Origin: Calliopum simillimum
Lineage: Eukaryota > Arthropoda > Insecta > Diptera > Lauxaniidae
NCBI GenBank assembly: GCA_951812925.1
Contig: OX638368.1
Span: forward strand, 5,766,001 to 5,830,000
Direction of reading: 5' to 3'
DNA length: 64,000 bases
The position numbers and the translations under genes were made by a program. The notes under the pieces are model-generated. The model was given only the letters and a program-made list of their open reading frames with translations, made no database searches and was not told where the DNA came from. Of this stretch, positions 36,063-46,900 are shown piece after piece. Position 1 is the stretch's first letter. Each line of letters opens with the position of its first letter.

Positions 36063-36466
36063 CCCTTTAACTGTTTATGTCGAGTATACTCGTCGTGAAG
36101 ATAAAAAAAAATCGCATTCGTATTATTATTAAACGAATCAACTATAATTTTTTTTCCTGAAAAAGGACAAATAAAGATCTTTTAAAAAATGTACATTCTA
36201 GAATATTCGTTAGTCTGGCAACCTTATTTATTTTAATTCACAATAGCTGAAATAACAAATTCTGGGGAAGTACCGTTACAAAACGATTTTATGTGATATT
36301 TTTTTAACAATGAAATAAATTTTGTTTGTTAACATCGAATAAAAATATATATTTTATAAAAAACCAACACGCAACTTTTGATCATAATTGCCATAATTTT
36401 ATAGGCAGAAACATTTTTTGTCGAGTATACTCGTCTTCGATGGAAAATAATTAAACAGTTAAAGGG
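36063..36466. mobile_element. piggyBac-like MITE, 404 bp
   Basis: Ends CCCTTTAACTG and CAGTTAAAGGG, flanked by CTAA on the left and TTAA on the right (TTAA is the piggyBac target; the left one has one change). Sub-terminal CGAGTATACTCG palindromes occur near both ends (36081 and 36422). Non-coding. Confidence 0.7.
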
Positions 36467-36668
36467 TTAAATTAAATTATTTAAGCTTTCTTTCAACCAT
36501 TCACATTTTCAAATAACTCATCAAATCAATCGTCAAATCAGCGAAAAGTCAAAAATTTTTGATTTTCTTCAAAGTTTTTGACAAATTATTTGAAGAAGCG
36601 TTCTCACTATCAAAAACTCATCAAATTCATACAAATTTTTTCATTCATTTCATTTATTTCAAAAAATA

Positions 36669-37396
36669 ATAACCGTATTCACGATCTTGTTGCATCGTAG
36701 CAAATGCAAAATTATTTGAAATTACAAAAACAAATTCTATTGATTTTTCAAAAGCAAGAGTCTTGTAAGCAAGACCAAATTTGCAAGACAAAAACCTATT
36801 GCACGATTGATTTCCAAGAGTCTATTGTGACTGATTTTATTTTTTCATTTGTGATTGGTACAATTGCTTAATGACTTTTATTTTTTTGACAACAGTTTTT
36901 GTCACAAATTGAAATTAAAATGTAAACAAATATAATTTAATTTGCTTTTTTTTCGTTTCGGTTAAACCTACAAAGACTTCTACGTAGTTTTTGCATTTAG
37001 GACATCGATAAATGCATGTACAACGGTAAGGACTCAACGTTTTCGGATTACATCTGGAGTAAATAGCAAATATTAAGAAGAAACTCTTACAGCCGCCAAA
37101 AAGAATAGAACAATTTTGTAAAGATTGTATAAAAATATATGTACTTATATAATTAATAATATAATTAATAAAATTGTAATTTTTTTCTCAATAACGCATA
37201 AACATTCAAAGAACTTTCTTTAAACTCAAAATAAGATATCAAATAAATTTTAAGTTCAAAAAATGTTTGACAGCAAAACAAAAAACAGCTGTTCTGAAAC
37301 GTTTGCAATAGCAATTTCCAACAGTGTATGCTCACAGTTATTTACTCTTGCAAATTTGCATTTGCTACGATGTAACAAGATCGTGAATACGGCTAA
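36669..37396. mobile_element. ~730-bp MITE with TA(A/G)CCGTATTCACGATC ends
   Basis: Terminal inverted repeats of about 45 bp (CCGTATTCACGATCTTGTTG and its mirror, plus GTAGCAAATGCAAA). A 140-bp copy with the same ends and sub-terminal sequence is at 58791-58930. Non-coding; target duplication unresolved. Confidence 0.75.
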
Positions 37397-37499
37397 TATA
37401 ACAAAATGCTAGAAGGCGGCAAAATTGGGTGATGCCAAACAAATTCGAACTCATCAAATTAATTTTTGCAATTTTGTGTACATGTGTACACCCCAATAT

Positions 37500-38500
37500 G
37501 TTTGACATCACTAATTTTAGGGTAAAAAATTTTTATGGCGAGAGGTTGGTAGTCACAAAAATTTATGAATTCAAGCGTTGCCATTTGGTTACGTTTTATG
37601 CATTTTTTAGGTTGCTCACGTACTTGTAAAAGCCCTTCCACACTACATAACACCGGCTTCGCGGCGGCCTGCGGATCAGTCTTCCAACACTAATTATATA
37701 AATTTTTTAAATGGATTATTGGAAAAATTTTGTTCAATCTTAATTAAATTTCAGTAACAAAATGGGAATTATGACCAAAAAATTTTCGGACATAATCCCC
37801 ATTTACGAAGTGGGGATTATGTCTGTTGGGACTATGTCCTGTAACCATGCAAGTTTATGTGTTAAATTAAGCACTTTAGTCGTTGCTTTCTCATAAGTAT
37901 CTCAGAAAGTGCTTAATTAGACACTGAAAACAGTAGTCTAAAGCACAGCTATTATATGCCCTTGGGTATATTAATGGTACAATGGGCGTGATAACAAATT
38001 TTTGAAACTGCGTTTTTTGTGCACACACGCGTCGTCTATTTCTGAAAAAAAAACATTTTTTTTGCATTAAATTAATGTTAAATAGCAAATTTTTGCATTT
38101 ATTTACTTACTTTAAAGTTTGAGCCAAAAACGCTGTCAAATATATTATTACGTCGTAGTTATGTTACCGTTGCCAGATTAGGGACTTGAAGCCTACATTT
38201 AGCGACATTTTCTGCTGTAGAACACCAATATTTTATTTTTCCTTTTCTGTTTAAGTTAGTCTGCAACACACTAATTTATCACTGTTTTTTTGTGTGTTTT
38301 TTTTTAATTTTTAATTTTGAATTCGATTTGGAAAGAAATTTGTACATGTTTTTTTATTTTTATATTTTTTTTTTTTTGCAACTGAGACACTGCAAGACAA
38401 ATGTCAAATCAAAATGACAACACACTGTTGTCAACGCGTTGATGCTAAATAAAAGTGATTTTTGTACGGCTATAAGCTATTTTGTCTAATTTTCGTGATA
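37500..38500. other. Intergenic, no gene seen
   Basis: AT-rich, with a scrap of the GC-rich word found in the 34.7-kb hAT MITE near 37650-37680, and homopolymer T runs before the THAP gene. Promoter elements of the THAP gene cannot be assigned. Confidence 0.4.
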
Positions 38501-38503
38501 AAA

Positions 38504-38934
38504 ATGAATTCCAAAGTTTTTAAGTCGTGTGGAGTCTCTCTGTGTAAGAACTCATCAATAAAAACTCCTAGCAAATTATTTGTGAACGTTCCAAAAAATA
38601 AAATAATAAGAGATAAGTGGCTAAGTTTTGGAAGACTAGACCCAGCAGTCTTATCCAAAAATGCGATAATTTATTTTTGTGAAGACCACTTTGATGTAAG
38701 TACTTCAATGTCAGCATTCGTGATTTATTTCAATGGGTAATCACATTCTCAATTTAGATGCCGAATGATATGGAAAATTATATGGAATATTATTTAATGG
38801 GTTCGGTGCCACGAGTGCGCATGAAACCGGGATGCTGTCCCACAAAAATGAAGTTTTTACATTCCGAAACTCTGCTGAGCAAAAATCTTTGTTTGATGCG
38901 AGAAACTCTCCTAGCATCATCAAATCAATTTTAA
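38504..38934 (+). CDS. Small THAP-domain zinc-finger protein, 122 aa
   Basis: Two exons, 38504-38695 and 38758-38934, joined at a GT-AG intron of 62 nt (GTAAGT donor) in phase 0. The N-terminal 65 residues form a THAP-type C2CH zinc finger: Cys-x4-Cys in CGVSLC, the invariant-type Trp in DKWLSF, and Cys-x2-His in FCEDHF. The second exon begins MPNDMENYMEYYLMG, which resembles the THAP segment after the His, and continues to KPGCCPTKM, a degraded AVPTIF-like box, before stopping. THAP domains bind DNA and occur in P-element transposases and host regulators; this protein has no transposase part. It stands alone between the SUGP1-like and Hcs genes. It may be a domesticated gene or a stand-alone host factor. 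Confidence 0.75.
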
Positions 38935-38995
38935 GCAAATTGGAGCTGTTTGCCTTGCTGGATCCTTGTTCTATTGTTGAGCACATAATCGATTA

Positions 38996-39001
38996 AATAA
39001 A
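38996..39001 (+). terminator. THAP gene polyadenylation signal
   Basis: AATAAA 62 nt after the stop codon, on the coding strand; supports the two-exon model being a real transcription unit. Confidence 0.6.
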
Positions 39002-39861
39002 ACGTTGTAAAATTTAAATTACAATTTAACATTCGCGTTGGTGGCTATCAAATTTCGAAAAACAACTGTCACAGATTTTTCGGCTTGGCATTTTTGTCGT
39101 GTGTATCCATTTAAATATTTTGACACAAAAAAAAAAAAGATATTTATGTATACATATTTTTTCAAATAAATACAGGATTGCGGTTTTTGTAAAACTTTTC
39201 AGAGATAAACGATGTCAGATGTAAAGAAAAAAAATACGTTGATCTGGTAACACACCATTATGTCATCGTCAGCCAATCAAAATCATGTAAAACTAAAAAA
39301 TTATCTGATTGGTGTTTGACACAATATGGCGGATGTGCATATTTTAGTGTTTTATTTTATTGAATATAATCTCAATTAATCTCAATAAAAATGTTAAAAC
39401 TGACAAGCTTTTTAGAATCCTGTGAACCTTCTTTACTATCTAAAACCATTATATCCGGGATTCTTTAACAGTGTTATCACGCCTATTATAGAGGTAGCGC
39501 GAAATAGTCAAAACGAGCAAAGCGAAGACAGAAAAAGGAACGACTTCTGTCAAACAGAACAAAAAGGAAACAGCAAAATTGTTGTTGTTTTGCTAGTAAA
39601 TTTTGACGGTACTAAATAGTTTAAATCTTAATCTAAATGATTATGAAATCAAATCGTCGGGTTAAAACCACAACTAGACATCTACATTTCTTAAAACGCT
39701 TAAGTTTTTTGTATGGGATCTTGAAGTTTTCAGGTTTTCGTTTTTTTATATAAAATTGGATAATTTCAGAACACCGACTAGACTGGGGGGCAGAGCCGTT
39801 TTTTTTCATGTATACTTAAATCAAAACATCAAAAAATTTTGATGTCCTGTTGTAGTTTTAA

Positions 39862-40153
39862 CCCTTTCAGGACCATAAGCAACTAGGAGCATATGCACCC
39901 ATTTTAGTTATATAGAATGGTATATTGGGCGTTATTTTAAAATAAAAAACAAAAAAATTGTTTACAGTTTTTCTGGAGTTTTCTGGGAAAAATGTATCCG
40001 TATGGTCGTTATGGTTTTTCCAAAAAAAAAAATAAAGTTAACTTTTCTCCTAAAAACTGATAAATATCAAAAAAAATCACATTGGTTCCGTAATAACACA
40101 AATATTCTTAATTTTTGGCTTGGGACACATATGTCCCTATGGTCGTCAAAGGG
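39862..40153. mobile_element. piggyBac-like MITE, copy 1 (292 bp)
   Basis: Flanked by TTAA on both sides (39858-39861, 40154-40157). Ends CCCTTTCAGGACCATA and TATGGTCGTCAAAGGG are inverted repeats. Copy 2 at 42487-42736 is the same element in the opposite direction with an internal deletion of about 40 bp. Non-coding. Confidence 0.85.
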
Positions 40154-40696
40154 TTAACCTGACGAAATATACATATTTAAAAAAAATTATCTATTTTCTA
40201 CACAAAATTAAAATGAATCAAGTATATTTATAGTCTTTTAGTCATAATGCAGAAACAACAATATATTTTAGCGTTCTTTTTATAACAATTTTTAAATACA
40301 TACACATATTTAATTTAACGTGCGAACAAGAATGACTGTGGAGAATTTTTATATATGAATAAATACTTCAAAAATGCCTTTTTAAGAGACTAACAGATTT
40401 CGAAAAAAACTTTTTCAAAAAACGTACGTTATAATTGACTAGAATGGAAAATTTTCGAATATATTTTTTTCAAAATAAGTAAATTACATTGAATATTTTA
40501 TTAAGCACAAATTTAAAAAAAAAAAAGAAATGCATTTTTTTATTTTATAAAAATTAATTAATTTCTGTATACGGCAGTGTTTAAGACTAACGATTTTTTT
40601 TTATTAAGTTTTTTTATATGTTAACATTTTTATGTACATATATAAGTACCACAAGTATTTCTAAAAGGAACTAACAATAGTGTAACTTTTTATAAA
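40154..40696. other. AT-rich intergenic sequence downstream of Hcs
   Basis: Nothing recognised except long A/T-only stretches. Confidence 0.4.
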
Positions 40697-40702
40697 TTTA
40701 TT
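40697..40702 (-). terminator. Candidate Hcs polyadenylation signal
   Basis: TTTATT on the + strand, i.e. AATAAA on the Hcs strand, 230 nt past its stop codon. Confidence 0.4.
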
Positions 40703-40931
40703 TGGAAACAATTTTTCAGGAAGTAAATGTTATGTATATAAATAGTATGATTTTATATTATATATTTGAATAATGTCTTTTAAGTAATTTAATAAAATAT
40801 ATTCGACACTGAAATGTATATTTTAGTATTGACATAACTAATTTGCGATTTCTTGCACTTACATTATCTCTTAAATGTGTTAAAAACACAATAATGGTAG
40901 AATATAAATGTCAATAGTTATAATTTTTAAC

Positions 40932-43900
40932 TTAACTAAATTTAGGTACAATCAATCCTTTTAAAATATCAAAAGTATTTCCATCAGGCTGCACACTTTC
41001 CATCACACCATTGGAGAGTTTCACTTGTAAATATCCGTAATTATCAATGCCAGTGATTATTGCATCTTTTACTATACCATCTTTATCGTGAATTTCAATG
41101 GTTTTGTTGCTAAAATTAAAGTTACATGTAGTGCAATTAAAGTTTAAAAATAAATTGTTCAATATACCTATGCAACCATAATTTGTAATACAATTGGTAC
41201 AGATATTCAAAATTTCCCGTTTGTACTTTTTCAATAAGATCTTCGATTTCATTAAATACCATTGCTATAAATTTTTCATATTCAAGAGATGGCAAATTTT
41301 TATGATTTGCACGATTGTAGTCATTAATAAGATTATTAATACAAGTTGTTGGCTTTGAATTATTTAAATTAATGCCACATCCAATGTTCACAACAGCATT
41401 AGAACCATTTAAAGTAGTCTTGACAATAAGGCCACCAATTTTTGTTACACCATTAGCGTAAATATCATTAGGCCATTTAATAGCGATATCCAAAACCTAT
41501 AAAAATAAATGTTTTCGTTATACATCTGCATGAATATTAATATTATTTTGCTGTCATGCTTTTGGCTTCGTAATTCTGTAAGAAAATGGTAAAGTATGAT
41601 ATGTCCATTTTTATAAATTTTTAAGGAGACTGAATTAAAACTTTAATTGGATAGGAAAAAATCAAGCAAAATCTCTCATATCATATTTTGTAATATCTCG
41701 TGTCTCCGAAACCAGAAGCTGTAGAGATATAAGATTTTTCGAGGTCTTAGATCTTACTGAGGACTGCCTAACTTAGAAAAAATCCACTATAAAACAAATC
41801 TCACATATCATATTTGAAATCTTTTCACAGAATTTTAATATAAACATAAATATATGTTTCTATGCACTTTTATAAAGGAGATATTTCTAAGTTGTACGAA
41901 AAGAACTCCTTCAGCAAATTCTTTATGTCACATAAATTTCACGATTTTTTTTTTTTTTTTGGGGAGGGGCATATCACAATCTATCACATTTCCATAAACC
42001 CTCCCACCCTATTTATGACATCACACTCTGACTTTTTATACCTTAAAATTAAGTTTTTTTTTTTTTTTTAATTTTAAATAAAGCGATTTAATATGCTTAA
42101 AGCTGAATAATCATGTAATCATAAAGTAACTTAACGTATTGATCAATATTGTTATTAGTGCTTTGTTTTAATTATTTTTGTAATTATTCCTCAGTCCATG
42201 GAGGGCAGGATTACACATTTTATTTTCAACAAGCCAACTATTTTGCCTCAATCTCGTTTGTTTTTTGTGAAAATATGCTTGAAAATTTCGAAATTTTTTC
42301 GATTTGAATTGTGTGACATCACACTTTCCAACACCCTCAGACCCCCATCAGTCAAACTTTGAATTGAAAAAACATCAATTTGGTGTGGAAAAAGTTTAAC
42401 TTGAAGCGGAAAACTTGCAATTGCCAATAACTTGGACATTTCGTAACAACCTTTCCAAAATAGCTCAAAAAATGAAAATCGTTTAACCCTTTGACGACCA
42501 TAGGGACATATGTGTCCCAAGCCAAAAATTAAGAATATTTGTGTTATTACGGCACCAATGTGATTTTTTTTGATATTTATCAGTTTTTAGGAGAAAAGTT
42601 AACTTTATTTTTTTTTGGAAAAACCATAACGACCATACGGATACATTTGTCCCAGAAAACTCCAGAAAAACTGTACAAAATTTTTTTGTTTTTTATTTTA
42701 AAATAACGCCCAATATACCATATGGTCCTGAAAGGGTTAAGAAATGTCCTAACATCATGTTTTAAAAAGTTCAAAAAGTCATAACTTCTCAGGTGAATTC
42801 TTTTTGATTTCCAAAAAATATACAATATTTTAAGAGGTCCAAAAAAGTGCTTTTTACCAAATACTTTATGCTTATAGCCTAATTCAATATAACAGGTCAT
42901 TCAATAAGTCCGTAGGATAAGTAGGAGAAAAACAAAATTTTGACCAAACTCGATTTAATTATTCAACATAGTTGTCTTCGAGGGCGATACAACGAGTATA
43001 GCGATTTTCCAACATTTCGATTCCACTTTTATGGTACGATTTCTCTTTTTCGTCAAAATAGGCCTCAGCCGACTGCCTTTTGGATTTTGGTGTGTAATAG
43101 TGAAGCCATGTTTCATCCATTGTCACATATCGACGATAGAATTCGATTTTATTGCGGTTTAACAGCGCCAAACACTACTCTGAAGCATGAATTCGTTGTT
43201 GTTTTTGGTCGACTGTGAGCTCACGCGGCACCCACTTTGCACAGAGCTTTTGCATACCCAAATGTTCGTGTAAAATGGTAAAAATACTACCATCTGATAT
43301 CTTTACAATGTCAGCTAGCTCGTGCACCTTCAATTTGCAATCGTTCATAACCATTTTGGGCTAAAGTCAAGCGTTGCTCCCAGAACCCAATTTGGTTTAA
43401 ACCAAGCTTTTCTTGTTAAAGGTATAATTTTGACAAAAAATGTTTAATCAAAAAGTGTCGCTCGGACTTGGTTTTGGAGATATGGTCATCGGAAGATCGG
43501 GATATAGCTTTTATAAAAACCGATATAAGTTCTGAATCCCTTGATGAATTTCAAAAATATTGATGTTATATGAAAGATATTTTAATTGGCTACAAAACTA
43601 TGCTGAAAAAGTTTTAAATCCAAGCTATGGTTTTCAAGATATGGTGATTTTGTGAAAATTTTGACCAGTTTTTTTTTAAAAAAACTATTATAAATTAAAA
43701 AAATACCTTAATAACCTATAGCTGTGGTAACAAAATATGGTAGCCTTATCTATTTTCCTTCACAAAGTATTCCATTTAAAGTTGAATTTGCATCATTAGG
43801 GTATTTTTTATAGAAAAACAAAAATTAAACTAAAGAAATTTTCATGAAATTTAGCAAATATTACAACAACAACACCACCACTAACAAAAACAGCGCTAAC

Positions 43901-46900
43901 AAAAACAACAACACCACAACCACTAACAACAACAACAATGTCTCAGAGAGACCATCCTATTGGGAGGCCAGGAATAGCAACCTTGACAATATCTGGCCTG
44001 GCGTTCGAGTCGTTACAATTACAACAACGACATCACCATAAACAAATACAATGACACCACTATCCACAACAATAACAACAACAACACCAATAATACAACC
44101 AACAACAACACTCACAAAACAAAAAACAGCACTAACAACAACAACAACACCACTAACAACAACAACAAGAACAACACAACAACACCAACAATACAACCAA
44201 CAACAACACTCACAAAACAAAAAACACAACACTAACAACAACAACAACAACACTACTAACAACAACAACATCAATAACACTAACAAAACAACAAAACTAC
44301 TACTAACAACAACAACACCACTATCAACCACAACAAAATGAAAATGTTTATTCAAAAATGTGAGGTTTTCTACTACTTTTTATTACAAAAGAGAAAAATT
44401 GTTATTAAAAATTTCGCGCGAAATTTTTAATAACAATTTTTCGCCTGCGGCGCTTTCTTTTTTATAAATTTTTTGCGAATCATTCAGTCAGGTTATATAA
44501 CTGATTACAAAAATAAGGTCTTAACCCCCTAACGGTGAACCACTCAATTTCTTTTAAAGATCCAGTAACTGATGACCACACAAATACGATTGAGGGTCTG
44601 TGGCGATATGTCAAAAACGCTTTGCATGTATTTAAAAGAAGAAAATGATTTTACGAAGGATATATTGCAAAATTCATGTTCCTTAAAAAATGAAAAGCAG
44701 AGGGAGTTGAGCCAATGGAGGATTTTTTTAAATATGAGGAAGAATAGCATAAAGTCGTTTCCTATGAAGAAGAGAACGATGATGATGATAATGTTGTAGG
44801 TGAAGACATCTTACAAAAAAAAAATACAAATTTTAATTCTTCTATTTTTTTTTTTTTGGAAAAACCTTACAAATATAGGAAATCAGATACAAATGGCATA
44901 GTGAACAAAAGAAAATATATTGGCCTTTCATATTTTGTTACCAAAATTATGGATTGATGAGACGTTTTTTGGAAAAAAATAGTGTTTTTTTAAAAAAATC
45001 TGGTCAAAATTATCTTAAAATCGCCATATATCGAAACCGAAAACTCAGATTTAAGACTTTTGTACACTAATTTGGTAGCTAGTTATACCTTTCATATGAC
45101 ACCAAAATTTTTAATATCCATCAAGGGACTCAGAACTTATACTTGTTTTCATAAAAGCTATATCCCGATCTTCCGATTGCTATATCTCCGAAACCAGATC
45201 TGAGCGACACTTTTTGTTTTTGCTGTTGTTGTTGTAATTAATTTCCAAAGCCATATTTTGGCAAAAAAAAAAAATTTGGCTTTGGGAGCAACGCTTGACT
45301 TGTTCCCCATTTTGTGTATTTTTTTTGTTTTCTGGAATAACAGCGTAATTTGGGCGTCCACTGCGCTCTGCATCATTTGTGCTGGTACGACCACATTTAA
45401 ATTCAGCAATTCATTTGTATCTATAGAGGAGAGTTCGGATATTGTTTATCAATCCATTGTTTGGTTTCCACTGTATTTTTTTTTTTCATCAAAAAGCAAT
45501 GCTTTATCAAAACTCGAACTTCACTTTTTTCCATTTTTTTTTTTTACTAACAAAAGTTGCTTCACACAAAATGCTTTAACTCACGAATCAATAGTCCGAC
45601 TGCTGTCAAATTTATACACGTATCGTTTGAAGGTTAGTACTAAATAAAAATCATATGGAAAAAATTCTAGCAACGCCATCTATGTGTCATCCTACGGACT
45701 TATTGAGTGACCTGTTATTTTCAAAAATGATCTGAACATGAAAATCGGTTGATAAATGTCTAAGTTATTGGCAATTATGTGAGGGGTTTGTCACAATTTA
45801 CCAATTTTCCCACTCTTTGGAACCCTCCACAAGCCATATTAGGCATTTCTATCAGGTTGGGCATGAAACGAAACCATGCATTAAATTTCAGCGAAATCGA
45901 AAGGGGTGTGGCAAATCTTATTACGTTAGGAATTTTTAAATGTGTTTAGTAGACACAATATTAATCTATATACCAAGTAACATAACGATAGCTGCTATAG
46001 GTATAGAGATATATCGTTGTAAGCGTGTTTTTTTGCAAAGTTCAATTTGATTTGGAAAAAATTTATTTTGATTTAAAAATTCAATATCAAATTGGTGGGA
46101 AAAAGATTTAACTTAGAGTGAAAAACTTTTACTTTTTATTCAAATGGAAAGACATTTAAAAAAAAAAATGTATGTTTGTTACGAGTATATAAAAAGATTT
46201 GAATTTTATATTTTTTTGTAATATTTCCTAAATCCAAACTTCAACATAATTTTCGGCAGCACAATATTGATTTAAGCCCCATTTCGCCCCCCGACTGTAT
46301 GTACATAGTTTTAAGAGATTTAATTTTTTAATATGTATGATAAATAAAAATTCATATAGCCTATATAGAAACTTACTCGTAATACTTTGAATACATAAAA
46401 TTCGAGTGTTAGGCATGGTTCAAATCTTATCCATCCTTGCTTTAGTTCATTTACAATGTCAAAAACTCATAACAAATTTATTTTTTTGCGGGTTTTGTTC
46501 AATTTATAAAACTTTTAGTACTTTTTGTCTAAAAAGTACATTTTTTTCGCAAATTCGTTAGCAAAAAAACAAACGATTCTCCACACTGATATCTCTACTT
46601 TACTCGCTACTCGTTAATCGTTCGTTTCGTCAACTGTGAAGATGAGAAAAATAATTTTGCTTGGAAAAATGTTGATAATTGTGTAAAGCTTACAACAAAA
46701 TTGCTTCAAAATGTAAAAAATTTGAAGAAAAATATTGTACTATGGCAGGTCGTTAAAAAATTACCCAAAATATTAAGATTATTACGTAAAGTTTTTATCT
46801 GAAAAAGTGCAAGCAGAAAAGGAAAACGAAGTTTTTTATTTTTTGCCGTATTTCCTTGCTGTCTTGGTCGTCGTTGTTCGCGGCGTCAAAAGTCGATACG

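Larger units (their letters stand above)
35730..37496. repeat. Composite region bounded by ~70-bp inverted repeats
   Basis: About 35730-35802 (GTGTACACATGTACAC ... TTCGAATTTGTTTGGCATCAC) is mirrored at 37429-37496. Between them lie a piggyBac-like MITE (36063-36466) and another MITE (36669-37396). This looks like an older inverted-repeat element into which others inserted, or two opposite solo copies. Confidence 0.55.
43359..45306 (+). mobile_element. Merlin-type DNA transposon, decayed, nested in mariner
   Basis: 1948 bp flanked by an 8-bp duplication of mariner sequence (CCATTTTG at 43351-43358 and 45307-45314). Terminal inverted repeats start GGCTAAAGTCAAGCGTTGCT and GGAACAAGTCAAGCGTTGCT and extend imperfectly for about 350 bp. 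A transposase scrap at about 44553-44700 reads DDHTNTIEGLWRYVKNAL then FYEGYIAKFMFLKK, the C-terminal DDE block of the ISXO2-like/Merlin family; the rest is lost. An 8-9 bp duplication is expected of Merlin. The interior also holds a long CAA-type microsatellite and a 50-bp palindrome. Confidence 0.8.
42892..45716 (-). mobile_element. Mariner element interrupted by a Merlin element
   Basis: Flanked by TA on both sides. Ends ACAGGTCATTCAATAAGTCC and GGACTTATTGAGTGACCTGT are inverted repeats. On the - strand the transposase starts at ATG 45534 (MEKSEVRVLIKHCF) and runs to about 45315, with frameshifts. It resumes after the insertion at about 43350 (LKVHELADIVKIS) and continues to the catalytic block VTMDETWLHYYTPKSK (near 43130). 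It then ends early in NRYTRCIALEDNYVE, which is the family's usual C-terminus, so the middle with the second Asp is deleted. Inactive copy in Hcs intron 12. Confidence 0.88.

Noticed and set aside
42940..43218. 92-residue + strand open frame
   Set aside because: Antisense to the mariner transposase remnant.
43957..44355. Val-rich and Thr-rich open frames
   Set aside because: Products of the CAA/ACC triplet repeat, present on both strands and without family features.
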